DNA from: UBA9732 sp963606545
GTDB taxonomy: Bacteria; Spirochaetota; Spirochaetia; Sphaerochaetales; Sphaerochaetaceae
Direction: 5' to 3'
NCBI GenBank assembly: GCA_963606545.1
Contig: CAVCYP010000028.1
Location: forward strand, 1 to 22,206
Length of the DNA stretch: 22,206 nucleotides
The position numbers were made by a program, and so were the translations under genes. Positions 7,405-14,050 of this stretch are shown here, piece after piece. The notes under the pieces are model-generated. The model had not been told where the DNA came from and made no database searches. It worked only from the letters and a program-made list of their open reading frames with translations. Numbering within the stretch: position 1 is the first letter of the stretch; each line of letters opens with the position of its first letter.

Positions 7405-8139
7405 TCAGTCTTCTAGAATTTTTCCGTCTAGGGAGAAGGTTACAACTCTCCATGGAATGAATTTGCCGCTTTTCTGAAGTGCGATTTTTGCAGCATTTTC
7501 TAGGCCTCCGCAACAGGGAACTTCCATTCGTAGGACAGTTACCGATTTTATATCGTTACTTGCAATTATGGCCTCAAGCTTCTCACTGTAGTCCACGCTA
7601 TCCAGTTTTGGACAGCCAATGATGGTAATCTTTCCTTTCATGAAGTCCTCGTGGATTGAGGCGTAGGCATAAGCCGTGCAGTCTGCGGCAATGAGAAGCT
7701 TAGCTCCATTGAAATAGGGAGCGTTGACAGGAACAAGCTTAATTTGGCAGGGCCACTGACCAAGCTGGCTTTTTCTTGTTGCCGGCGCGCAGGTTTCGTT
7801 ATTTTCGCTTTCCTCTTTGTGAAGTGTTCTCATTTGGCTTCCCGGACAACCGGAGAAGTGTGGTCTAATCTGGGCTTGTGCAGAAGACGGAGTCTGCGCT
7901 TTCTTCTGCTTGTTTTCTTCTACAGCTTTTTCATCATATGCAAGGGTGTCCTTCTCTGTGAAAGTGATGGCTCCTGTTGGACAGGAGGGCAGACAATCTC
8001 CCATGCCGTCACAATAATCGTCTCTCATGAGCTTTGCCTTTCCGTTAACAATGGCAATGGCGCCTTCGTGGCAGGCGTCAGCACAGAGACCACAGCCGGT
8101 GCATTTTTCTTCATCAATATTGATTATTCTTCTTTTCAT
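7405..8139 (-). CDS. 4Fe-4S ferredoxin-domain iron-sulfur protein of unknown role
   Basis: A 244-residue protein with an N-terminal two-cluster ferredoxin domain and a Cys-containing C-terminal domain. The first cluster motif is canonical: Cys13, 16, 19, 23. The second is CDGMGDCLPSCP: Cys43, Cys49 and Cys53, with Met46 where the second Cys would be, so it may hold a 3Fe-4S centre or use another ligand. A linker rich in Lys/Gln (about 70-90) leads to SGCPGS (Cys98), then Cys154, Cys176 and a vicinal pair Cys209-Cys210 in EVPCCGG, which could bind another metal or cluster. It has no signal peptide. GAGGAAG precedes the start. It probably transfers electrons; partners are not identifiable here, though the adjacent SDR and D-2-hydroxyacid dehydrogenase are redox enzymes. 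Confidence 0.85.
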   Translation of the reverse strand: MKRRIINIDEEKCTGCGLCADACHEGAIAIVNGKAKLMRDDYCDGMGDCLPSCPTGAITFTEKDTLAYDEKAVEENKQKKAQTPSSAQAQIRPHFSGCPGSQMRTLHKEESENNETCAPATRKSQLGQWPCQIKLVPVNAPYFNGAKLLIAADCTAYAYASIHEDFMKGKITIIGCPKLDSVDYSEKLEAIIASNDIKSVTVLRMEVPCCGGLENAAKIALQKSGKFIPWRVVTFSLDGKILED

Positions 8140-8272
8140 AGTCTTCCTCTTTTAATGGAATATCTTGCCTTTATGTGTTAAGAATAGAATAATTTGAGAA
8201 AAAAGTATGTGGTTATAACTAGGAAAAAGAGAAATTTTTCTGTTTTGAGATAGACCCATAAAAGGATAGAAA

Positions 8273-9238
8273 ATGAGAATAGTAGTTCTTGATGGATATA
8301 CAGAGAATCCTGGAGATCTTTCTTGGAGCCAGGTTGAGGAACTTGGTGAAGTTGAAGTTTATGAAAGAACTTCTTATGTTGATGCAGATCTTATTAGAGA
8401 GAGAATTGGAGCTGCTGAAATTGTTGTCACAAACAAGACTCCAATTTCAAGAGTAACTCTTGATTGTTGCAAAAACATAAAAGCTATTGCTGTTCTTGCA
8501 ACAGGTTACAATGTTGTTGATTATTGTTATGCAGCAGAGAAGGGCATTCCTGTGATGAATGTTCCATCCTATGGAACAGCAGCTGTGAGCCAGTATTCAA
8601 TAGCTCTTCTTCTTGAAATTTGTCATCACATTGGTCACCACGACAAAAGCGTTCATGATGGAAACTGGGCAAACAATAAAGACTGGTGTTACTGGGACTT
8701 TCCTTTAATAGAACTCGCGGGAAAAACTATGGGAATAATCGGGTTTGGCCGGATAGGCCAGGCAGAAGGCAAAATTGCAAGGGCGTTGGGGATGAACGTC
8801 TTGGCGTATGATGTCTTTCCAAATGAAGCGGGCAAGGAAATAGGCAAATATGTTGAGCTTGAAGAGTTGTTTGCCAAGGCTGATGTTATCACGTTGCATT
8901 GCAATTTGACGGCTCAGAATACGGGGCTTATCAATAAAGCAAATATCGCAAAGATGAAAGATGGGGTGATTTTAATAAACAACGCCAGAGGTCAACTTAT
9001 CAATGAGCAGGATGTAGCTGAGGCTCTGAATAGCGGAAAGATAGCGGCAGCGGGGCTGGATGTGGTCTACACTGAGCCAATTAAGGCGGATAATCCGCTT
9101 TTAAAAGCAAAGAATTGCATTATCACGCCTCATATTTCATGGGCTCCCGTTGAAAGCCGTCAAAGAATAATGGATTGCACTGTTGCCAATATTAAAGCCT
9201 TTATAGCTGGCTCTCCAATTAATGTTGTAAATAGATAA
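8273..9238 (+). CDS. D-2-hydroxyacid dehydrogenase (glycerate/hydroxypyruvate reductase type)
   Basis: A 321-residue member of the D-isomer-specific 2-hydroxyacid dehydrogenase family, which interconverts 2-oxoacids and D-2-hydroxyacids with NAD(P)H. The Rossmann motif GFGRIG is at 157-162. The catalytic Arg239 (NNARG), Glu268 (YTEP) and His287 (TPH) are all present. Length and the NW....W...LAGKTMGIIGFGRIG layout fit glycerate dehydrogenase/hydroxypyruvate reductase-like members better than lactate or phosphoglycerate dehydrogenases, and there is no ACT domain. AAAGGA lies about 8 nt before the start. Codon use shifts from AT-ending codons before about 8700 to more G/C-ending codons after it. 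It is apparently monocistronic. The 242 bp that follow contain no convincing gene. Confidence 0.9.
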   Translation: MRIVVLDGYTENPGDLSWSQVEELGEVEVYERTSYVDADLIRERIGAAEIVVTNKTPISRVTLDCCKNIKAIAVLATGYNVVDYCYAAEKGIPVMNVPSYGTAAVSQYSIALLLEICHHIGHHDKSVHDGNWANNKDWCYWDFPLIELAGKTMGIIGFGRIGQAEGKIARALGMNVLAYDVFPNEAGKEIGKYVELEELFAKADVITLHCNLTAQNTGLINKANIAKMKDGVILINNARGQLINEQDVAEALNSGKIAAAGLDVVYTEPIKADNPLLKAKNCIITPHISWAPVESRQRIMDCTVANIKAFIAGSPINVVNR

Positions 9239-9410
9239 TTTTGACCATTTTTTTGGCAAAAATTGTCTATTCTCATATCAATTTCCCAAGCTCTAGCTTA
9301 AGTGATTATGCGCACATGGCCGACTTTTGCTTTGCCCCTGCTATCTATTGTGATAACAGTGCCTCATTTCTGAGTTTCAGATGTCAACATAAAATGTAGA
9401 TTTATGGCCT

Positions 9411-9459
9411 TTAAAAATGTAGGTTAAAAGGAATATAATCGGGTTAGACAGGTCTAACC
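9411..9459 (+). promoter_or_regulatory. Promoter plus perfect TetR-type palindromic operator
   Basis: A perfect TATAAT at 9434-9439 has TTAAAA (9411-9416) as -35 at a 17-bp spacing. Two bases after the -10 lies a perfect palindrome GGTTAGAC-AG-GTCTAACC at 9442-9459, where transcription should begin. Its core TAGAC..GTCTA resembles operators described for TetR/AcrR-family repressors of the LmrA/YxaF kind. It governs the transglutaminase-like gene. It differs from the TGATAC-type sites at 10904-10935, so the nearby TetR protein is not necessarily its ligand. Confidence 0.55.
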
Positions 9460-9480
9460 GGCATCGGGATATGGGTGTAG

Positions 9481-10281
9481 GTGTTGGATAGGCTGGGAGG
9501 TGAAGATGAGAAAGGGCGTTGGCGTATGAGAGAGTGTGAGGAAAAGGGCTGCGAGAAAGAGGCTTACTTAAAAGAGGCTTACTTAAAAGAGACGGCCATG
9601 CTGGATTTTAGTGCTGCGAATATTGAGCGCTTGATTGAAGCTAGAGGCTGGCGAAAGTTGGGGGAGTTTGAGCGCCTGCGTTCTATTTATGATTTTGTGC
9701 GGGATGAGATTCTCTTTGGCTATAATGTGGATGATGGTATTTCGGCTTCACAGGTTTTGAAGGATGGCTATGGGCAGTGCAACACTAAGGGGACTTTGTT
9801 TATGGCCTTGCTTAGGGCGTGTGGTATTCCGTGTAGGATTCATGGTTTCACTATTGATAAGAAGTTGCAAAAGGGAGCCATGACGGGACTGGTTTACAAG
9901 AAGGCGCCGCAGGAGGTGTTTCATAGCTGGGTAGAGGTGCTATTTGAAGGGACCTGGTATAACCTAGAGGGGCTTATTCTGGATAGAGAGTATTTACGGA
10001 AATTACAGTACATAAAGAGAGATTGTAAGGGCCCCTTCTGTGGCTACGGGGTGGCTGTTACAGACTTCCAGAATCCTGAGATAGAGTTCAATAGAAATGA
10101 TACTTATATTCAAAATAATGGTATAGTACGAGACTTTGGTGTGTATTTTTCGCCAGATGAGCTGCTTTTAGAACATCATCAAGAGATGTCTGCTCTCAAG
10201 GCTTTCTTGTATAGAAAGGTTGGACGGCATTTGATGAACCGTAATGTTAAAAGAATCAGAAAAGCTTCTTTGGAGAAGTGA
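9481..10281 (+). CDS. Transglutaminase-like superfamily protein
   Basis: A cytoplasmic protein of up to 266 residues with a transglutaminase-like cysteine-protease fold. Numbered from the GTG at 9481, the catalytic Cys100 sits in GYGQCNTKG, followed by the typical helix TLFMALLRACGIPCR. His148 is in HSWVEV. The third residue of the triad, usually Asp, is Glu163 in WYNLEG. The start is uncertain: GTG at 9481 has no clear Shine-Dalgarno, ATG at 9526 has AAAGGG about 9 nt upstream, and ATG at 9598 lies just before the conserved part. The disputed N-terminal segment is charged and contains a 15-bp duplication giving EAYLK twice. The family includes proteases and amidases acting on peptides; the substrate is unknown. 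It stands alone behind its own regulated promoter and converges on the TetR gene. Confidence 0.75.
   Translation: MLDRLGGEDEKGRWRMRECEEKGCEKEAYLKEAYLKETAMLDFSAANIERLIEARGWRKLGEFERLRSIYDFVRDEILFGYNVDDGISASQVLKDGYGQCNTKGTLFMALLRACGIPCRIHGFTIDKKLQKGAMTGLVYKKAPQEVFHSWVEVLFEGTWYNLEGLILDREYLRKLQYIKRDCKGPFCGYGVAVTDFQNPEIEFNRNDTYIQNNGIVRDFGVYFSPDELLLEHHQEMSALKAFLYRKVGRHLMNRNVKRIRKASLEK
9559..9588 (+). repeat. 15-bp in-frame perfect tandem duplication
   Basis: GAGGCTTACTTAAAA occurs twice in a row and encodes EAYLK-EAYLK near the N-terminus of the transglutaminase-like protein. The copies are identical, indicating a recent slippage duplication. It precedes the conserved domain and may even lie upstream of the true start. 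Confidence 0.95.
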
Positions 10282-10297
10282 GTTTTGAGTTTAAGGC

Positions 10298-10828
10298 TTA
10301 TTTTTTAATGTGAATATCCTGTTCTGCTAGGGCAAGCACTTTATGAAGGTTGAGCACGGCGGGAACGTCTTTCATGCCTCTGTGAATCCATTCGCCTACT
10401 AGACCATAGATTAGTCCTGCAAGCATGGAACGGGTGTAGGCGGTGGTGTCGTCATCTTCAGCGCGAGGTCCACAGCAGCGGAAAATGTGGTCTTTTAAGA
10501 TGTAGGTGACATTATTTTTTTCAAGTAGCAGCAGGAGGTCGCTATTCTTTTTGTATTCAGAAAGTAAGGATTGCCAGAAGGTGTCATAAAATTCTTGGGG
10601 GGATTTCTTTATGAATTCAGCCCACCAGGCATCTGTGCAGGAGCAGAGATAATTTAAGAGTATGTCTTGTTTGTTGCTGAAATTCCTATAAAAAGACACT
10701 CTGCCTACACCGGCTTTTTGGCATAGTTCGGTGATGGAAATATCTTCAAAGGGCTTTTGCTTCATAAGCTCCAAAAGCGCCTGGGTTATGCTTTCTAGAA
10801 CCATCTCGTGATCTGTCATTTCTCTCAT
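10298..10828 (-). CDS. TetR/AcrR family transcriptional regulator
   Basis: A 176-residue repressor-type regulator. The N-terminal TetR DNA-binding domain is clear: helix LESITQALLELMKQKPFEDI (11-30), then SITELCQKAGVGRVSFYRNF (31-50) with the recognition helix, and the usual NKQDIL next. The C-terminal ligand domain is divergent, as usual, and ends with an LVGEWIHRGM helix. The reading frame continues upstream of 10828, but that part has no TetR character and would overlap the divergent transporter start. AGGAGG lies upstream of ATG 10828 at a long spacing of about 14 nt, so the start is slightly uncertain. It is divergent from the glycoside operon, with paired operators between them. It most likely represses itself and the operon until a phenolic or glycoside ligand binds; this is inference from position. 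Confidence 0.9.
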   Translation of the reverse strand: MREMTDHEMVLESITQALLELMKQKPFEDISITELCQKAGVGRVSFYRNFSNKQDILLNYLCSCTDAWWAEFIKKSPQEFYDTFWQSLLSEYKKNSDLLLLLEKNNVTYILKDHIFRCCGPRAEDDDTTAYTRSMLAGLIYGLVGEWIHRGMKDVPAVLNLHKVLALAEQDIHIKK

Positions 10829-10866
10829 GGTGAAACACTGCCCCTCCTTTTGTTTCAAAATTAGTG

Positions 10867-10896
10867 TTTGCGTAAATTTTTTCTTGTAAACGCAAA
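10867..10896 (-). other. Inverted repeat in the TetR mRNA leader
   Basis: TTTGCGT (10867-10873) and ACGCAAA (10890-10896) form 7-bp perfect arms around a 16-nt loop. The element lies between the predicted TetR transcription start and its start codon, so it could be a leader hairpin or an additional regulator site. No T-run follows it, so a terminator is unlikely. Confidence 0.4.
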
Positions 10897-10903
10897 ATAC
10901 GTG

Positions 10904-10935
10904 TGATACGTTTGTTTCATGATACAATTGTATCA
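10904..10935. promoter_or_regulatory. Two abutting 16-bp operator-like sites
   Basis: TGATACAATTGTATCA at 10920-10935 is a perfect 16-bp palindrome. Directly abutting it, TGATACGTTTGTTTCA at 10904-10919 matches it at 13 of 16 positions. Two adjacent TetR-type operators are implied. The perfect copy covers the -10 of the TetR promoter on the minus strand and also offers an extended -10 (TGATACAAT) toward the transporter on the plus strand. One bound repressor could therefore shut both directions. Confidence 0.65.
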
Positions 10936-10954
10936 CATACATAAGGCTTGTCAA
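10927..10954 (-). promoter_or_regulatory. Promoter of the TetR gene
   Basis: Read on the minus strand, a consensus TTGACA (top-strand 10949-10954) is followed after 16 bp by TACAAT (10927-10932), preceded by TG to make an extended -10. This is the best promoter match in the intergenic region. It overlaps the perfect 16-bp palindrome, as expected for autorepression. Confidence 0.6.
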
Positions 10955-10998
10955 TAAGTCAAGAAAGACTTGGCATAAGTCAATAAAGGAGCAGAGAG

Positions 10999-12459
10999 AT
11001 GTCAGCAAAACCGCAACCGGCGTCGTGGAAGACCACAAAAAAAGAAAGAAGAAATTACATTGTTGGAGATTTAGCTAGAGCAGTAGAGGGTTATATTATT
11101 ACAGCCTTTATGTCTACTTTCCTTATTTTCCAGGGAATTAACTTGGCAGCAATAGCCGGAGTAATGTTATTTGTCAAAATAATTGATGCTTTTGATGATG
11201 TAATCTTTGGTTATCTTGTTGATAAAATTCACGTAACAGACTGGAAACTGACTAAAAAGATTGCCGGGAATGGAAAGTATTTGCCTTGGTATAGATTAAC
11301 TTTCCTATTCTTCCCTCTGTTTACAATTTTGTTCTTCCTTATGCCAGCATCTTTTTCGCATACAGGCAAGTTAGTTTGGTTTGTGGTGTTCTATCTTCTT
11401 TATGACTTCAGCTACACCCTTGTAGATGTCCCAATGAACTCCATGATTATCACCCTTACTGACGATATTGAAGAGCGAGATTCTCTGCTTCAGACCAAGA
11501 CAATCCTCTCTGCAATTGGAACAATTGGTGCTGGCGTTGTTTGGACCGTGCTTATAAGTGAGAAGGTAGGTTTCTCCATTAGATCTGTTGCAATTGTATC
11601 GTCTGTTATACTATTTATTTTTATGCTTCCTCTTGCCTTTGGCGTAAAAGAACATAATACACAACTTGCAAACGTGGATGAAGAAAAGAAGCAACATTAT
11701 ACATTTAAAGACATGATTAATTGTATCAAAACCAACAAATACTTGCTGGTCTTGTTACTTAGCACAGTTGTTTCTCAGTGCCTTATGACGGGTGGTGCTG
11801 TAGGAACCTTTGTTTCTTACTATTTCTATGGAAGTTCTCTGGTTTTGATTATTCCTATTGCAATAGCCTTTGTTCCGCAGCTTATAGCTCAAATGCAGGT
11901 AAAGAGACTTGCAATGAAATATGGCAAAAAGCGCATTTTCTTGATTACTGGAATTACTGGAGCTGTACTATATTCCTTTATTTTCTTTTTTGGTAAGAAT
12001 TTCATTTTTGCCTGTATTTTCCTTGTTCTTCAGGCAATACCGGGCAATATGAGTAACGTTGCAAAAAGCTTCCTTTTGCCAGATACAATTGAATATGCTC
12101 GTTTTAAGACAGGTAAAGACTGTTCAGGTATTTGCTACTCAATGCAGTCCTTTGTTACAAAGTTGACTTCAAGCGTAGCTTCCTCTCTTGGTTTGTTCAT
12201 CCTAGGACTTTCCAACTGGATTCCACTTAATGCAGAAAGTTTTGAAGATGTTGCAGCTCTAGGAATTCAGCAGCCAGCAGAAGCCATGAATGTGCTTTGG
12301 ATTATTTACTCACTTATCCCTACAATTGGTACCCTTCTTGGGGTTCTAGCCTTGGTGCTTTACAATTTGAATGATAAGGATGCTTCACTTATGGCAAAGT
12401 GTAACTCAGGTGAAATTACCCGCGATGAATGCATTGCCCAGCTTTCTAGAAAATATTGA
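10999..12459 (+). CDS. MFS transporter, glycoside-pentoside-hexuronide:cation symporter (GPH) type
   Basis: A 486-residue inner-membrane transporter with about 12 hydrophobic segments. The GPH signature region follows the first helices: DAFDDVIFGYLVDK, with Asp63, Asp66 and Asp67 corresponding to the acidic residues near the cation site in MelB-type carriers. A later DVPMNSMIITLTDDIEERDSL segment is also typical of the family. GPH carriers import oligosaccharides and glycosides with H+ or Na+. AAGGAG lies 7 nt before the start. It is the first gene of the operon, so it is likely the importer for the compound that the five downstream enzymes process. Because those enzymes lack signal peptides, import should precede hydrolysis. 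A drug or phenolic exporter role is less likely given the motifs. Confidence 0.88.
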   Translation: MSAKPQPASWKTTKKERRNYIVGDLARAVEGYIITAFMSTFLIFQGINLAAIAGVMLFVKIIDAFDDVIFGYLVDKIHVTDWKLTKKIAGNGKYLPWYRLTFLFFPLFTILFFLMPASFSHTGKLVWFVVFYLLYDFSYTLVDVPMNSMIITLTDDIEERDSLLQTKTILSAIGTIGAGVVWTVLISEKVGFSIRSVAIVSSVILFIFMLPLAFGVKEHNTQLANVDEEKKQHYTFKDMINCIKTNKYLLVLLLSTVVSQCLMTGGAVGTFVSYYFYGSSLVLIIPIAIAFVPQLIAQMQVKRLAMKYGKKRIFLITGITGAVLYSFIFFFGKNFIFACIFLVLQAIPGNMSNVAKSFLLPDTIEYARFKTGKDCSGICYSMQSFVTKLTSSVASSLGLFILGLSNWIPLNAESFEDVAALGIQQPAEAMNVLWIIYSLIPTIGTLLGVLALVLYNLNDKDASLMAKCNSGEITRDECIAQLSRKY

Positions 12460-12474
12460 GTCTGAATATTGAGT
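12452..12474 (+). repeat. Short direct repeat at the transporter/esterase junction
   Basis: AATATTGAGT occurs twice (12452-12461 and 12465-12474) with a period of 13 bp. The first copy includes the transporter stop codon and the second ends directly before the ATG of the esterase. The duplication has displaced or replaced the region where a Shine-Dalgarno would be expected. Confidence 0.8.
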
Positions 12475-14031
12475 ATGAGAGAAAAAGACGACATCCAGTT
12501 TTATGATACTTCAAAACTACAAGAAACTTGTGGTATTGAAGACCGCGCTAAGGTAAGTTACCTACAAAAGGAGCTTGAAAAGCGTTTTCCAGAAGAAGAT
12601 TTCTGTGATATTTCAATTACAAGAAATTTCACAGGACAGTACAAAGCAAAGGCAACCTTCTTGGAACGTATGTTTGGCGCCGGTAAACCAATAACAGGAC
12701 TTCCAAAGTATTATGAGGTGGAATTAAAGCATAAAACTGGGAAGTTTTATGAAACTCTTATAGTTTGGTCTCCTGTTGCCTGGAATGATCGTTTTGCTGG
12801 AACTGCTGGTGGAGGAACCGGAATTGGTGGAAGAAATTATTTGACTCTCCCAAACAACACGCAACGGGGCTGGACAGTCCCGTTTGCGGTTGTTAATGGC
12901 TTTACCGCAGCAACAATGTATGCAGGTAATATTGAAAGTTGGAATGACCACACCATAGATGAGAACGGCAAATTGCGCAGGGAGCTTTACGATAACTGGA
13001 GAAATGGTTCAACTCATAATATGACCATATTTGGTAAGGCGATAGCTGAGATTCTTCACGACCGCCCCGTTAAATATTCCTATATGAACGGAGGCTCTGG
13101 AGGAGGAAGACAATCTCTTGTTGAGGTCCAAGACTATCCAGAAGATTATGATGGGGTATGGGCCTCTTGTCCTGCCATAAACTGGCACAAGTTTATCTTT
13201 GGAGGTTTCTGGCCTGTCGTTGTGATGAACCAGCATAAGCATTTTCTGTCTGCAAAGAAGAATAAGTTCTTTCTAGAGGAAATACACAAAATAAATGGGG
13301 GCGCAAAGGCTTACTATGCTTTGCAAGACATTCCTCCTTTTGATGCAAGAACCCTTATAGGTAAAAGAGTAGGGCTTAGTAGAATAACTGAAAAGGATGC
13401 ACTTGTCATGAATGAGATTCTACGAGGGCCACACAGACCAGACGGCTCCTTGCTTTGGTATGGCTTTAGACCAGGGGTTCAGAATTGGCAGAAAATAATT
13501 CCAATTGGTACGTATTACTATCCTCTTTTGGGAAGAAGAGTTAAGCCTTTTATTCTAGGACCGTTGTATCTCAAATGGATTACTGAGAACAAAGATACAA
13601 AATATGAAAATATGACCTATGAAGAGTATTTAGAATACTTTGATAAGGGTCTGGAAAAATTTTCTGATAGTCTTGGCGATAATCCCAATATTGATGCTTT
13701 TGTCAGTCATGGAGGGAAACTTATCATAGATCATGGAACAGATGATCCTCTTATTCCAGTGGATGGAACGTTGGATTATTACGCAAAACTAAAACACCAT
13801 TTTGGCTCTCAAGAGAAGCTTAATTCCTTTATGCGGCTTTACATAACCCCTGGTGACAATCATGGAAATTGTTGGGGCAATGGAGCAGGTTTAACAGAGA
13901 AGGCTGGAATGATTGCTTTAATGGATTGGGTAGAGAAAGGCCTAGCGCCAGAGAAAATCCGCGCGGTACGCGTAGATAGAAAAAAGGGTGAGCTTTTGGA
14001 AGAAAAATTACAGAGCCCTTATTGTTCTTAA
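12475..14031 (+). CDS. Tannase/feruloyl esterase family protein, cytoplasmic
   Basis: A 518-residue alpha/beta-hydrolase of the tannase/feruloyl esterase family, which cleaves esters of gallic or hydroxycinnamic acids. Numbered from the in-frame TTG two codons upstream (12469), the nucleophile is Ser210 in NGGSGGGRQ, the acid is probably Asp426 in GTDDPLIP, and the base is His465 in DNHGNCWG. Classical members have a Cys beside both the Ser and the His (the CS-D-HC motif, joined by a disulfide). Here the position before Ser is Gly209 and the residue after His is Gly, so the disulfide is absent. With no signal peptide, that fits a cytoplasmic enzyme. ATG 12475 is preferred over TTG 12469; neither has a good Shine-Dalgarno, so coupling to the transporter 15 bp upstream is likely. 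Substrate preference is inferred from family and context. Confidence 0.85.
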   Translation: MREKDDIQFYDTSKLQETCGIEDRAKVSYLQKELEKRFPEEDFCDISITRNFTGQYKAKATFLERMFGAGKPITGLPKYYEVELKHKTGKFYETLIVWSPVAWNDRFAGTAGGGTGIGGRNYLTLPNNTQRGWTVPFAVVNGFTAATMYAGNIESWNDHTIDENGKLRRELYDNWRNGSTHNMTIFGKAIAEILHDRPVKYSYMNGGSGGGRQSLVEVQDYPEDYDGVWASCPAINWHKFIFGGFWPVVVMNQHKHFLSAKKNKFFLEEIHKINGGAKAYYALQDIPPFDARTLIGKRVGLSRITEKDALVMNEILRGPHRPDGSLLWYGFRPGVQNWQKIIPIGTYYYPLLGRRVKPFILGPLYLKWITENKDTKYENMTYEEYLEYFDKGLEKFSDSLGDNPNIDAFVSHGGKLIIDHGTDDPLIPVDGTLDYYAKLKHHFGSQEKLNSFMRLYITPGDNHGNCWGNGAGLTEKAGMIALMDWVEKGLAPEKIRAVRVDRKKGELLEEKLQSPYCS

Positions 14032-14050
14032 AAGTACGGAGAATTAGACA

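Noticed and set aside
7398..7440. Bidirectional terminator between the SDR and Fe-S genes
   Set aside because: Only short CTAG-type pairing is present inside coding sequence, without a stable stem or T-run.
7744..8181. Plus-strand open frame opposite the Fe-S protein gene
   Set aside because: It is antisense to a clear ferredoxin-domain gene, is Cys/Ser/Phe-rich as expected of a shadow, and has no recognisable motif.
8194..8219. Promoter TTGAGA/TATAAC for the D-2-hydroxyacid dehydrogenase gene
   Set aside because: The spacing is only 14 bp, too short for a standard sigma-70 promoter; the true promoter could not be placed.
10829..11038. Longer TetR protein starting at 11038
   Set aside because: The extra 70 residues are not TetR-like, would overlap the transporter start, and cover the operator and promoter sequence; ATG 10828 directly precedes the conserved DNA-binding domain.
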